A DNA stretch of 64,000 nt from Sabellastarte sp. h YS-2021 (Eukaryota; Annelida; Polychaeta; Sabellida; Sabellidae), in the NCBI GenBank assembly GCA_964017235.1, contig OZ024928.1, positions 3,596,001 through 3,660,000 on the forward strand. The letters run 5' to 3'. Both the position numbers and the translations under genes were made by a program. Position 1 is the stretch's first letter. Every line of letters begins with the position of its first letter. Below are positions 1 to 11,980 of the stretch, one piece after another. The notes beneath the pieces were generated by a model. That model had not been told where the DNA came from and made no database searches. It was given only the letters and a program-made list of their open reading frames with translations.

Positions 1-1490
1 CAAGCTAACAAGCAGCAAGAGAGTACAAAGTCCATCATTTTGTGTTAGGAGGCAGTTCCTTCCAAATGATAACAGAGTATTAAATTACATATGCAACAAT
101 ATTTTTAGAAATTTTAAAAGTGTGTACACAATGCTCTAATTCAAGACACTAGAATGGTTTATCGTACACAATGCACTAGTATACATAACATAAATGTTTG
201 TTCACAACATGAAAAATCAAAGATATCTTTACATTATTTGCAGTGGTTGATAATCTTGGACTTAGCTATGTGAATACGGTTTTAAGATAAAACTTAAGCT
301 TAAATCCAGTCTTAAAGTTAAGACTTTTGTCTAAGTCTAAGACCTTTCGTGAATACGGGCCCTGGTTCCAGTTTCAATATTGGCTACCAAACGTAATACT
401 AACTATGAATATTATGTTGATAGTGACGACAGAAAAAGAACCTTGTTACAAAAGTACAATATGTGCAAGTAAGTACAATACCTGCAAGTGAACATGTGTT
501 ACACATTGTAGGAAAGCATTACCTAGCTAATGCTGAGAACAGCTTGTGTACCGAAATTCTTCCTCACAATAGTCCCTAAAGTTTTCAACCGTAAGATTTG
601 CTGTCGTACAAGTCAGATGATAGATCCTAAGGCACCTCCTACATCGCAAATGTATGATGTTGTCTACTATCAAGACACAGTTTTTTCTAACCACTGTTAA
701 GCCAGTTCTGCAGCTGTATGTAATGTTTCAAAAAGTGCAGCAGTATTCTTTCTGAAAGTCGACTATTTCACTCTCTATTTTGCATTCGCTTAATACTTTA
801 AGACACAAAGTTTCGGCGCTTTGCCAGCTGTGAAGTTCAATAGCTGATCAGATCACGTAGCTTTGCACTTCTTCAACTGCAGTTATTAGTTCCACATAAG
901 TGAACAGCCTCAACACACAATTGCGACCTTTCCAGTCAGCAAAGTGAACACTGATCACCCTACATTGACTATCCAAAACTGACCACCCAACACTGATTAG
1001 TATTGACCAGTGTACCTCACATCTTTTTATGTTTTCTAATGAGTTACTACTTTTACCCTAAGGATAAGAAATGTGCTCAAAATTACATCATCTGTTATGG
1101 TTTCTTAGATATTTTCGATTTTAGAATTCCTGCTAAAATCCCAGATGGCTGCTTAAAATTTCAAAAATTGAACCTTTTTTCAATGAACTAATTGTCTTTT
1201 ACCCTACGAGTCCAAAATTCACTTTAAATTCCTCTACCTCTTTCATTTTCTGAGATATTTGCAATTTCTTTTTATTTTCCACTAAAATCCAGCATGGCTG
1301 TAAAAAATTTGCAAAAGAGTTTTAATAGATTTCAACGCCACTCTGCAGGTCCAAAGAAGCTAATTATTAAACTAGAATTATCGCATTGCGTACACTATGC
1401 ACATTGTGTCCACCGTAGAAATTCACTCTTAAAGCTTAAATCTGACCAGAGCAGAAGATTCCCAGCTTGTGATTTAAAAAAGTGTGTTTT
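1..1490. other. Unassigned AT-rich DNA
   Basis: No supportable gene. Short reading frames here show no family resemblance. At about 268-362 there is a stretch containing GTGAATACGG near its left side and TTCGTGAATACGGGCCC near its right side, separated by TTAAGACT/AGTCTTAA-like inverted motifs. This looks like an eroded foldback element, but I could not define both ends or a target duplication. Confidence 0.4.
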
Positions 1491-1497
1491 GTTATGT

Positions 1498-1775
1498 ATG
1501 CGCAAATTCAAAATGGCCGCCATTTTTAGCAAGACAGACATTTTTGAAAATTGGGCAAAATACTCTGAAAAAATACCCTGTGGGTTAAAAATTTTGCTGA
1601 AATCTCTCTATCTTGCACGGTTTTTGGGACAGAAGCATTTTTGCATTTTGCAATAATTTGACAATTTAAAATGACCCCATGATTTTTAGCGACAAAAACT
1701 TTTACAAAAATTGGAAAGAGGGCTCTGCACAGATGCCGTGTGGGTCAAAAAGTTTTCTGAAATCACCCTAGCTGT
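1498..1775 (-). repeat. Inverted fragment of the E1 ~170 bp satellite
   Basis: Read on the minus strand this carries the landmarks of the array at 4320-5440: TAGATAGAG-like text, a 'GACCCACAGGGTAT'-type block (here on the + strand as TACCCTGTGGGT), and the 'AAAATGGCGGCCAT' block (here AAAATGGCCGCCATTTTT at 1510). About one and a half diverged units are present. No other element termini are visible next to it, so it is an isolated relic. Confidence 0.6.
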
Positions 1776-2865
1776 TCAGGTTTGCTGTATTGTGTTTCAA
1801 AAGTTATTATTACAACTTGAAGTTTCTCCTCAGACTCTTCCTGAAGTACTTTTTTAATGTGCAAATGCACAGTTATTTTGCACCGGTGCACCATACAGGT
1901 GCACTGCACTATTTGGTTCCAGAGTGGTGTTTGGTCCAGTGTTTACAGGTTAGAGGGGCATACAGAGGCTTTATGGTGATTACTAAGGCATATATATTAA
2001 TAAACCGGTGTCAATAAATGACCAATTAACCTTTGCATGGTGACCAGTGGTCAGTGGGTACAAATAATATTCATTTCTTAGGTATGATAGTAATGTCCAG
2101 AGCGCCGAAGATTAATGAACCTAATATATGCTTTTGACCATAACCATGGGGCTTATTCAATGTTTGAATTACATTTCACATGGTTGGGGGTAATGATGTA
2201 ATAGCTATGGAGTTCAATATGTGCAGTATAGTGATTAGGCACCATTGATATGGTGTCAATACTTGTATACATATAGAGCTGCTTATGTTGGTCTTATATA
2301 TGACACTCAATTATGTTAATATGGCGCCCATGTGCCCATAATATATGGATAGTTGAGTGTCATATGCATGTCTTCCCAAAACCGATCCATTTGCACATAA
2401 TATATGGATAGTTGAGTGTCATATGCATGTCTTCCCAAAACCATTAACCATTTGATTTTATATTGTAGACCAGCCAATAGTCTCTGACCCTTCACAGGAG
2501 GAATAAAGAAGGAGGGCTGTATGGGTTTCCTGCTGCATATAGCTTCTAGGGTCAACTCCTCTGATGTAGGTGTTGGCTCTGTGGCTTTAACAGTCTTTTG
2601 TGTATAGTGTCACTGTGTGGCTGAACATAAATCCGGTGTGTATGGATCAGCAGCAGTGTCACAGGGTTTGATGTGCTTGCTATAGAAGTAGACATCCCTT
2701 CTTATGCATTTCTGTCAACAGTACTGGCACGTCGAATATTGGTGGATTGGGGGTGGGAGTATCTATTGGGTTGCAAGGAGGAGAGTCATTTGTGTGGCTG
2801 CCTCTATTGGTAGTTACTTGCGCAGTTAGGAGGCCTATTTGTGTAGTTGGTGTTACTACCCTATC
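1776..2865. other. Unassigned DNA with a short local duplication
   Basis: No gene seen. A unit of about 62 bases is duplicated at roughly 2336-2386 and 2398-2448; both copies contain ATATATGGATAGTTGAGTG and CATATGCATGTCTTCCC. The remainder is non-repetitive within this window. Confidence 0.45.
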
Positions 2866-2867
2866 TA

Positions 2868-3650
2868 ATTTTGTTTACAAACACTATACCATTTTGCATG
2901 GTGTCCACAAAAATCTTTAAGCTGGCATAAAATGTGAGCAAAGATTGTTGATCACCTAGATCTGCAATTTCCTCTGGTGATATGATGATTAAAGGCTGTG
3001 TTGTTGGCCTTGTCTATCATTTCCAAATATGAAATTTCTATATTTACTTGCCTTGAAACTGTTGCACAAAATTTTGTTTTCTGCTTGTTTGGCAAGCTTA
3101 GTAATTTTCTCATCATGCACAATGTCACTGACAGTGAGGTCCATATACACATTACAAATGTCCTCGGGTTGGGTACTAGGCCCTGACTTGGATGCAGACG
3201 TTGTGCCTGTTGTTACAAATATGGGCATTGTGTCTGTGCATTGTTTTATCTAAGCTTTATATGTATGTCTTAACATTGAAAGTAAGGGAGTTATTGATTT
3301 TTGTGTTATGTGAAACTGATGTTGATTGATCTATTAATAGATTTGAGAAAACCCTGTAAGCAACCTGTAGGTTCTAAAACTTCCTCACTTGATCTGGTGA
3401 CTAGCAACCAGTAATTGCTACCGTGATTGCCCCGTGACTGTAACACTGTAGAGGGATGTTCTCACCTGTTTCCTCCTTATCCTCTGGGTTCTGCTTGAGG
3501 CATAATTTGTTATGCTTAATTAAGTCCTCACACCGCCAGTATGTCTTTGAACATGTTAGGCAGTTGAATCTTGTGCTGAGGTGTAGTTTTATGCCTCTTC
3601 TTGATAAATCCTTTTTTGCAGATATCACAGATAAAATTCATGTTATTATT
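2868..3650 (-). pseudogene. Decayed ORF, unrecognised, with zinc-finger-like start
   Basis: On the minus strand about 3650-3440 reads CDIC then, after a frame change, a segment with C-x2-C and later H-x4-C spacing (residues like NCLTC, IKHNKLC), resembling a degenerate C2H2 or related zinc knuckle. Further downstream (3228-2868) coding-like text continues in shifting frames, including LAKQAENKILC and, in a third frame, SPEEIADLGDQQSLL and VFVNKIR followed by a stop at about 2870. I do not recognise the family. The frame changes suggest a broken gene or transposon ORF. Chance ORFs in AT-rich DNA remain possible. Confidence 0.3.
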
Positions 3651-3950
3651 TATGTTTTACTATGTGAATAAATGTTCTTTATTATAAATATTTATTGTTT
3701 TTATATGTGCAATAAAATTTAAATGAATAAAAACAATGATTTAATATATTTCACTACTTTCATTCATTATTGATTCACCAGCTGATCTGTGGAACTAAGT
3801 GAACTAGTTACATGATTTGTGATGTTATTTGACGTGTCGAAACATTTACCATGACGTCATATGATTATTACCTCACAATCACCATTTTATTCCACTTATG
3901 TCAAAACTTGCCATTTGTGGGTTTACATGGTTGGTATATCATTGGGTGTG
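3651..3950. other. AT-rich spacer
   Basis: About 300 bases of AT-rich DNA between the decayed minus-strand ORF and the E1 element. It contains AATAAA-like strings but nothing that can be tied to a gene. Confidence 0.4.
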
Positions 3951-4319
3951 ATTAAGCGTCCCACAAGGGGGCTTGTTTGTGTATGGGAGACCTTCAGGCT
4001 CCGCCAGCTCCGCATTTTGTTTTACTTATAACTCTCTAACCGTTAGGTGGATTCTTTTCAAATTTGGCAGGTTTAGGCAGTAGCTTTGGGGAATATGCTG
4101 CAGTGACATTTCAACCAATCAGAGAGGTCACATGACCAAAAATGTCTTTTTTTCGATGGGGAAGCTTGTCCGGATGATAACTTGAAAGGAATTTTATCAA
4201 TTCACCTGAAACTTGGCAAATACATTCATTCTATTAAAATCTGGAAATCATTAGATTTTGGCATTGATTGGTTAAGAAATGGCCGAGTAATTAATGATTA
4301 ATTAATCATTACGAATTTT

Positions 4320-5445
4320 CCAAATAAGGAAAACACAAAAATGCTTATACCTCGAAAACCGTGCTAGATAGAGCGATTTCGACGAAATTTTTCACCCGCA
4401 GGGTATCTCTGCGGAGTAGTTAACCCAATTTTCAAAAAAAATTTCTCTCACCAAAAATGGCGGCCATGTTGAATTTTCGAATTTTTCGCAAAAATTGCAA
4501 AGCATAAAAATGCCTATATCTCGAAAACCGTACTAGATAGAGCGATTTCGACGAAATTTTTGACCCACAGGGTATCTCTTTAGAGTAGCCATGCCTATTT
4601 TCAAAAAAATTTTGTCTCGCCAAAAATGGCGGCCATTTTGAATTTTCGAATTTTTCGCAAAAATTGGAAAACATAAAAATGCTTATATCTCGAAAACCCT
4701 GCTAGATAGAGCGATTTCGATGAAATTTTTGGCCTTTAGGGTATCTCTGCAAAATAGCCATGCCAATTTTCAAAAAAAAAAATTTCTCGCAAAAAATGGC
4801 GGCCATTTTGAATTTTCAAATTTTTCTCAAAAATTGCAAAACATAAAAATGCTTATATCTCGAAGACCATGCTAGATAGAGCAATTTCGACGAAATTTTG
4901 ACCCGTGGGGTATCTCTGCAGAATAGCCATGCCAATTTTCAAAAAAATTTTGTCTCGCCAAAAAAATAGCAGCCATTTTGAATTTTCGAATTTTTCGCAA
5001 AAATTGCAAAACATAAAAATGCTTATATCTCGAAAACCCTACTAGATAGAGAGATTTCGATGAAATTTTTGAGCAACAGGGTATCTCTGCAGAGTAGCCA
5101 TACCAATTTTCGCCAAAAAAGTTTCTCGCAAAAAATGGCGGCCATTTTGAATTTTCGAATTTTTCGCAAAATTGCAAAACATAAAAATGCTTATATATCG
5201 AAAACCATGCTAGATAGAGCGATTTTGACGAAATTTTTGACCCACAGGGTATCTCTGCAGAGTAGCCATGCCAATTTTCAAAATTTTATCTTGCCAAAAA
5301 TGGCGGCCATTTTGAATTTTCGAATTTTTGCGCAAAAATTGCAAAACACAAAAATGCTAATATCGAAAACCGTGCTAGATAGAACGATTTCAACGAATTT
5401 TTTTATCTTCAGGGTATCTCTGCAGAGCAGCTATCCCAAAGAGCT
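4320..5445 (+). repeat. ~170 bp satellite array in E1 copy A
   Basis: About 6.5 units of 168-170 bases. The landmark 'GCTTATATCTCGAAAACC' or a close variant starts at 4343, 4512, 4681, 4851, 5021, 5189 and about 5355. Each unit also carries CTAGATAGAGCGATTTCGA, GACCCACAGGGTATCTCTG and AAAATGGCGGCCATTTTG. Long reading frames here on both strands are by-products of the repeat and should not be taken as genes. Confidence 0.9.
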
Positions 5446-6510
5446 TTCAGACCCGTAGCTAATTCTTCACCTACTCAAAATGAGTAAATGCTAATTATCT
5501 GTAAAACTAATGCGGATACCCAATTTTTATCAAATAACTCATATTCATCTACTTTTGGGAGAGCTTTCACATGGTGAAGTTTCAGACCCGTAGATAATTA
5601 CTCACCTACTCAAAATGAGTAAATGCGAATTATCTCTTAAAAGTATTGCAGATAGCCAATTTTTCTCAAACAACTCATTCACCTACTTTTGGAAGACCTT
5701 TCACATGGTGAAGTTTCAGACCCATAGCTAATTACTCCCCTACTCAAAATGAGTAAATGCGAATTATCTCAAAAACTATTGGGGATACCCAACTTTTATC
5801 AAATAACTCATTCATGTACTTTTGGGAGAGCTTTCACATGGTGAAGTTTCAGACCCGTAGATAATTACTCACCTACTCAAAATGAGTAAATGCGAATTAT
5901 CTCTTAAAAGTATTGCGGATAGCCAATTTTTTATCAAATAACTCATTCACCTATTTTTGGAAGAGCTTTCACATGGTGAAGTTTCAGACCCATAGCTAAT
6001 AACTCGCCTACTCAAAATGAGTAAATGCTAATTATCTGTAAAAGTATTGCGGATACCCAATTTTTATCAAATAACTCATTCACCTACTTTTGGGAGAGCT
6101 TTCACTTGGTGAAGTTTCAGACCCATAGCTAATTACTCACCTACTCAAAATGAGTAAATGCGAATTATCTCTAAAAGCATTGCGGATAGCCAATTTTTCT
6201 CAATTAAATCATTCACCTACTTTTGGGAGAGCTTTCACTTGGTGAAGTTTCATACCCATAGCTAATTATTCACCTACTCAAAATGAGTAAATGCTAATTA
6301 TCTGTAAAAGTATTGCGGATACCCAATTTTTATCAAATAACTCATTCATCTACTTTTGGGAGAACTTTCACTTGGTGAAGTTCCAGACCCGTAGGTAATT
6401 ACTCCCCTACTCAAAAGGAGTAAATGTGAATTATCTCTTAATAGTATTGCAGATAGCCAATTTTTCTCAAATAACTCATTCACCTACTTTTGGAAGAGCT
6501 TTCACACACG
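5446..6510 (+). repeat. ~134 bp satellite array in E1 copy A
   Basis: About eight units marked by GAGCTTTCACATGGTGAAG, CTACTCAAAATGAGTAAATG and TTATCTCTAAAAG-like text, with starts near 5571, 5693, 5827, 5963, 6097, 6231, 6363 and 6497. Units alternate between a 'GATACCCAATTTTTATC' and a 'GATAGCCAATTTTTCTC' form, so the array probably expanded as a two-unit higher-order repeat. Confidence 0.85.
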
Positions 6511-6589
6511 AAAATGAAAAATTTTGAATATCTCGGAAAAGCTATTTCTTCTCCTTTAATGCTCGGCGGGAGATACACACCGCGGCAGT

Positions 6590-6820
6590 GGTCTTGTCAA
6601 AAATTTTTGTCTCCCCAAAAATGGTGGCCATTTTGAATTTTTGTTTTTGCAAAACACAAAAATCCTTATATCTCGAAAACCATGCTAGATGGAGCGAATG
6701 CCAATTTTCAAAATATTTTTGTCACGCCAGATATAGCGGACATTTTGAATTTTCGAATTTTTTGCAAAACACAAAAATGCTTATATCTTGAAAACCATGC
6801 TAGATAGAGCAGACTGTGCT
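6590..6820 (+). repeat. Residual ~170 bp satellite units near the E1 3' end
   Basis: One and a half diverged units of the same satellite as at 4320-5445, recognisable by AAAATGGTGGCCATTTTG, CTTATATCTCGAAAACC and CATGCTAGATAGAGC. They place the second array (5446-6510) as nested inside the first repeat type. Confidence 0.75.
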
Positions 6821-6998
6821 GACTTGAGTTGCCACAACAGTATAAGGCTAGAAACGAAGCATTTTCTTAATACTTTAGCACTCACCTTTATATCCTTTTC
6901 GGGACGCTTTGTTTTTGCTATGCAAAAACATTATCTCTTTTTTTTTTTCTAGCGATCCTCTAGTTACCTTTGTTATACCCACCACTCTGCCTATTTGA

Positions 6999-7235
6999 TT
7001 TTTTTTTTATTTATTTGGGGTTTTACGCCGCTTTCAACACTGTACAGGTCATATCACGACGGGTAGTTGGAAGGGCAGAGGAAACCAGTACATACAGTTT
7101 GTTAGGGTTCTGTACTGTAAACTGCCGACCAACGGCAAGCAACTACCAGCTTTCCCACTTGAGGCTGTGCCGGGATCGAACCCCGGCCTCAGAGGTGGGA
7201 GGCGAGAGTGTTACCACTCTGCCACCGTGGCCCCT
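6999..7235 (-). mobile_element. tRNA-derived SINE with 14 bp target duplication
   Basis: On the minus strand it starts with a tRNA-like head: A box TGGCAGAGTGG (from about 7230) and B box GGTTCGATCC (about 7175), followed by a conserved body and an A/T-rich tail running into T(n)/TTTATTTATTT on the + strand. The flanks are a perfect duplication, CTCTGCCTATTTGA, at 6985-6998 and 7236-7249. Other copies in this window lie at 24665, 35461, 35706 and 44482. Transcription by RNA polymerase III from the internal boxes is expected for the class. Confidence 0.92.
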
Positions 7236-7296
7236 CTCTGCCTATTTGACACTCTATACATATGTGTATTAAAGCAAAAATATAATTAGGCACCAT

Positions 7297-7633
7297 GTGT
7301 ATGAATAAAGACCTGGGAAATGCATAGAGTACAAATAAATTGATTTTGTCCTATCTCTCCTTAATTGGGCTGCTACAGCTAGTAGTCCTTCTCTATTGGG
7401 TATATTAGTGTATAGAGAGGACACATCCAAGGTCACTAATGATGCGCCTGGTGGGAGTTTCCCTAATATTTTTAATCTACTGATAAAATGCTGAGTGTCT
7501 CTAACATATGATGCTGTTTCGGGCACATATTCCTTGATATGGGCATGAAGGAATTTGCTGATGTTGGATGACTAATCAAACTGCAAATTGATCATCTAGG
7601 TACACCTTTCTTTGTGTATTTTGGGTAATAGGT
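7297..7633 (-). pseudogene. Penelope-like element reverse transcriptase, fragment (downstream part)
   Basis: The minus-strand translation contains SKFLHAHIKEYVPETA, YVRDTQHFISRLKIL and LVTLDVSSLYTNIP. The TLDVSSLYTNIP block is a hallmark of Penelope-like reverse transcriptases. Upstream sequence reads LLPKIHK in one frame and then KGVPR-stop in another, so at least one frameshift and one stop separate the blocks. The gene continues upstream at 12015-12075, beyond a LINE inserted at 7648-12000. The rest of the element, including any GIY-YIG endonuclease domain, is missing below about 7297. Confidence 0.85.
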
Positions 7634-7647
7634 AAAATCTGCCTGCT
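7634..7647. repeat. LINE target-site duplication, left copy
   Basis: AAAATCTGCCTGCT here is repeated at 12001-12014, immediately after the LINE poly-A tract. The duplicated sequence is part of the Penelope-like RT reading frame on the minus strand. The leading A residues cannot be separated from the poly-A tail, so the true length is 10-14 bases. Confidence 0.9.
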
Positions 7648-7963
7648 CTATGAATATTTTGTACTTTTTTGTTATTCAGTAATGCAACCTGCTACTGTGC
7701 TTGTATATGTAATATTGTTTTGTGATATCTGTGGTGTAAGTGTTTTATGTGTGTCAACTGTTATTATTGCAATCTTTATGTATTTTTCAATACTAAAATG
7801 TTTGTTTACAGCTATTTACATACACTATCATACAGACACTGGCCTGTACTTTCAGAAAGATTTTGTACTGATGATATATCATGTACACCTGTTTGTTGTA
7901 TATGTGGTGTCAAGTGTGGCTCCCTGTTTCTCACTGTACCATATCTCACTGTTATATCTCCAG

Positions 7964-10900
7964 GATGATTGGATACAATATTAAAATTACTTCAATGAAC
8001 TGCCAGGGACTTAGGGACATGAAAAAAAGAATTGACGTTCTTCAATATCTTGAAGAGATCGACTCTGAAATATACTGTTTGCAAGACACCCATTGGTTGA
8101 CTGATGAAAAGAAATATATTAAAAACCAATGGCGGGGGGAATGCTTTTTGAATGGGCACAAAAGTAACTCTAGAGGAGTTGCTATTATGTTGAAAGAAAA
8201 TTTTGAATACAAAGCATCTTCTCTGAAAGCAGATAAAAATGGAAATTTGATATCTATCCTCCTTAGGACAAATGATTTAAGTATTCGCTTGATCAACATT
8301 TATGCCCCAAATTCAGACTCTCCTGATTTTTTTGAATATCTTCAACAGCACATTGAATTATCTGAGCACGACTACTGTATAATATGTGGAGACTCCAATC
8401 TTATACTTGACCCCTTAAAAGACTGCTATAATTATAAACATCTTAATAACCCCAGAGCAAGGAATGTTCTAATTGAACTTATGAACTCTCGTGGCTTTTC
8501 TGATGCTTTTCGATATGAAAATAATGACCTAGTTAGATATACATGGCGTAGAAAGAATCCTGTCAGACAGGCTCGCTTAGATTACTTTATTGTTTCAGAC
8601 AATCTAAAGGACCTGGTCAACTCTTGTGGGGTAAAACCTGGATACCGTTCTGACCATTCTATCATTCAACTTGAAATAGCAATGTGTAAATTTAAGAAAG
8701 GCAGAGGCCTGTGGAAATTTAACTGTTCCCTTTTAAAAAACAAAGACTATTTAATTTGTATTAATAATCTGATAGATAGAGAAAAAGCAAACTATGCTTT
8801 GCCAGTATATAATCCAGTTACGGTCAGTAAATTATCCGATGATATCATTAAGTTTATTATTCCCGACAGCCAGTTCCTTGAAGTCTTGCTTCTCCAAATA
8901 AGAGGAGAAACAATAAAATATTCTTGTGCCTTAAAAAAGAAATCTTGTGAGAAGGAAAGCACACTCATTAAAGAAATTGAATCCCTAGAGAATAAAAATG
9001 ATGAAGTTAACTATGTTCAATTGGAAGAAAAAAAGAATGAGCTAGAAATCTTGCGTACCGAAAAACTCAAAGGTCACATGATAAGGTCTCGGGCAGAGTG
9101 GCTATGTGAAAGTGAGAAACCCTCAAAATACTTTTGTGCATTGGAAAAGCACTTGTACTCTGAAAAAACAATAAGAAAATTAGTTACTGGTGATGGAAAC
9201 ATCATAAATGACCAAGTTAAAATTCTAGAAGAAGTAAAAAAGTTTTATCAGAATCTGTTCAGAAAAAAAAATGCAGAGAATCTGAGCTGCATTTGAAAAA
9301 CTTGGAATCTTTGTCATGTTTGAGTAAGCTTTCACAAATTGAAGCAGAATTTCTTGAAGGTCTACTAACAATTGATGAAATAAGTCATTCTTTAAAACTA
9401 ATGAAAAACAATAAATCTCCAGGTATTGATGGATTTCCATCTGAGTTTTTCAAGGTTTTTTGGGCAAAATTGAAATTTTTTGTTTTGCGACCTTTAAATG
9501 AAAGCTATGAAACTGGACAACTATCAGTGTCACTTAGGCAATGTGTCATTTCATGTCTCCCAAAAGGAGACAAACCAAGATATTTTCTCAAAAATTGGAG
9601 ACCGATCTCACTTTTATCAGTGATTTATAAAATAGCTTCATCTGCATTGTCCGCAAGGCTGAAATCTGTCCTTGAAAAGATTATCTCACCAACACAGTCT
9701 GGGTTTGTTGCTAATCGTTTTATTGGAGAAAATATACGCATAATTTACGATATAATTCATTATGCAAAAAAAGAAAATATTCCGGGTCTTTTGATGCTCA
9801 TCGACTTTCAGAAGGCCTTTGATTCAGTCTCATGGAGGTTTCTGCATTCAGTATTAAAATTTTTTGGCTTCAGAGAGAGCTTTCGAAAATGGATAGAAAT
9901 ATTGAATACAAATGTAAAAGCAAGTGTAATGCAATGTGGAACCCTGTCTGACTCCTTTACCATAGAACGAGGCTGTAGGCAAGGGGATCCAATATCTTCC
10001 TACCTATTCTTATTATGCGCTCAAGTAATGTATTTAATGATAATTCAAAATAAGGAAATCAAAGGTATCAGTATTGATGGATGTGAACATAAAATTACCC
10101 AGTTTGCTGATGATACAACTTTAATTTTAAATGACACCAAACAATCACTAACTGCTGCTCTAGATACCCTCAAACTTTTTGGTTCTCTATCTGGCTTAAC
10201 GATAAATGTCGATAAAACTAAGATAATATGGATAGGAAATAAAATCAATTCAGCTGAAAAAATGAATATTAATGAAAATCTTGAATGGGGAACTACTAAA
10301 TTCAATCTTTTGGGTGTCAACTTTTCAGTAAATCTGGATGAGATGGTAGAACTCAATTACAATCCTGTAATTGCAAGTATTAAAAAGTTACTTTCAAATT
10401 GGAGTCACAGATATCTAACGCCAGTTGGCAAAATAACAATAATAAAAACATTGGCCTTATCAAAATTGAGCCACTTAATTTTATCGATTCCATCTCCAGG
10501 AATGGATATAGTAAAAAGCTTAGAAAGCATTTTTTTAAGTTTATCTGGGACAACAAACCCGACAAGATTAAAAGATCAACACTGAAAAAACACTGTCTAA
10601 AGGGTGGCCTCAATATGATAGATCTCAATAATTACATAGCTGCCTTGCAATGTACTTGGATTCGTAGAATGTATGTCAGCTCCAATGCAACTTGGTTAAC
10701 TGCAGCAAAACCGTATATCCAATCTCCAACAAATCTTGTTATGCTAGGACAAGAACATGCTCTGAGTGTTGCAAGAAAATGCAAGAATAAATTCTGGTCA
10801 CAGGTTTTAAATGCTTGGGGTAAGCTACTGTGCAAAGTCAAAGTCAAAAATATTAATAGTGCCCTTTGTAGCCCTTTGTGGTACAACCCAGCAATCTCAA

Positions 10901-11765
10901 AGGCACAGTTATACTTACCACATTGGTATAAAAAAAGGAATATTAACCGTTGGTGATGTACAAAAATGGTGCATATATTTCCCAGAACATGTTAAAAAAA
11001 GTATATGGTATTAAAACCAACTTTCTAGAATACCATAGAGTAATCACCTGTGTTAGTGGACTTTTAGCAAAGTTGAAATTAAAATGTTCTGAGAATGTGA
11101 AGCCAAATTATCCAAACAATTTGAGCCTTCTCCTAAAAGCAATAAAAGGAAGCAAAGACTTCTACAGAACCCTAACTGACACTGACAGCCAAAATAGGCC
11201 AATTTATTCCTTCTGGGAAGAAAGTTTCAGGACAACCATTTCATATTCAGATTGGAATAAAATATTTAAAACTTGTTTCAAAACTGTTAAAGATAACTTC
11301 CTCATATGGTCACAGTATCGTATTTTGTACCGAATCTTAGGAACAAAGGACTATTTATTTACAATGAAGATAACCACTGACAGAACCTGTGCTTTTTGTG
11401 GGAGTGGTGTAGAAACAGTTAAGCATCTATTTGTAGACTGTGAAAAAGTAAAGAAATTCTGGGGTGAAATTCAAACCTTTATCAAGCTGAACCTAGCAGT
11501 CGATTTTCCAATAAATGGGATAAACATTATTTTTGGACTTTTTGCAGAAAATTCACATAGTGCTTTAAATACGATATATATGGCTGCAAAAACATACATC
11601 TTTCAAAACTCTAAAAGTAATGGCCAAATAAACCTCCAAAATTTTATTAGATATTTAAACAAAATATACTTAGAACAGGAATATGTTGCCAGACTTGAAC
11701 AAAATTATGATGTTTTTCTGAAACAATGGAATAAATTTAATGAAATGTTTGTAGGACTTAACTAA
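7964..11765 (+). pseudogene. LINE ORF2: AP-endonuclease / reverse transcriptase, three frameshifts
   Basis: The protein starts MIGYNIKITSMNCQG, the usual N-terminus of apurinic-like endonucleases, with later motifs QDTHW, IYAPNS, GDSNLI and SDHSII (about residues 30-230). The RT follows: NNKSPGIDGFPSEF, LKNWRPISLL, LIDFQKAFDS, GCRQGDPIS and FADDT (the catalytic pair, at about 10105-10115). Near the C-terminus a CAFCGSG...HLFVDC zinc-binding block (about 11390-11440) matches the zf-RVT tail of L1/Tx1-type elements. The frame is broken at about 9262-9270 (an A-run), 10530-10537 (a T-run) and 10930 (an A-run), all in homopolymers. Stop TAA is at 11763-11765. The protein would nick target DNA and prime reverse transcription, but this copy cannot make it intact. 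Confidence 0.92.
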
Positions 11766-11980
11766 AATCTCTAGAATTAAGAAAAAAAAATTGAGTTTGC
11801 AATGTACTTTTTTTTTAATGGTTAAATTGTTTACCAATATAACTTGAAATTGTATAGGTGTATTGAATAGCTGTATTTGTGTTATATATTCTAAAACATG
11901 TTGTGCTAATGTCATGATAATGTGCATGTCTTGTTTTTGTTGTTGTTTGTAATTGTGAATTGTCAACTTTGTAACTGTAG
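11766..11980 (+). other. LINE 3' UTR
   Basis: AT-rich, non-coding, between the ORF2 stop and the A-rich tail. It includes A8-T9 blocks and ends in AAAAAAATAAATAAA, which can serve as both polyadenylation signal and tail. Confidence 0.8.

Larger units (their letters stand above)
3951..6965 (+). mobile_element. E1 copy A: Helitron-like, satellite-bearing non-autonomous element
   Basis: The 5' end begins ATTAAGCGTCCC followed by an imperfect hairpin (AAGCGTCCC against GGGGGCTT) and then TTGTTTGTGTATGGGAG. The 3' end has a perfect 9 bp stem, TGTTTTTGC / GCAAAAACA, with a 3-base loop at 6910-6930, then about 30 bases and CTAGTT. The same opening and closing blocks recur at 51651-52754 and at 55575-62286, which defines the family. 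Between them lie two different tandem arrays. A subterminal hairpin followed by CTAG, no inverted termini and no obvious target duplication are what is known for Helitrons and their satellite-carrying derivatives in bivalves; no Rep/helicase coding is present. The exact 5' terminus is uncertain. Confidence 0.6.

Noticed and set aside
4432-5458. Several 80-132 codon reading frames on both strands with repeated ATLNFRIF or NSKWPPF-like text
   Set aside because: They are translations of the ~170 bp satellite; frames stay open only because the unit is low in stops in those phases.
7140-7235. A functional tRNA gene on the minus strand
   Set aside because: A and B boxes are present, but no cloverleaf with matched acceptor stem is evident, and the same sequence heads a SINE with target duplications.
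7682-7984. A membrane protein ORF just before the LINE endonuclease
   Set aside because: Hydrophobic text from AT-rich DNA in the LINE leader; not in frame with ORF2 and no family match.
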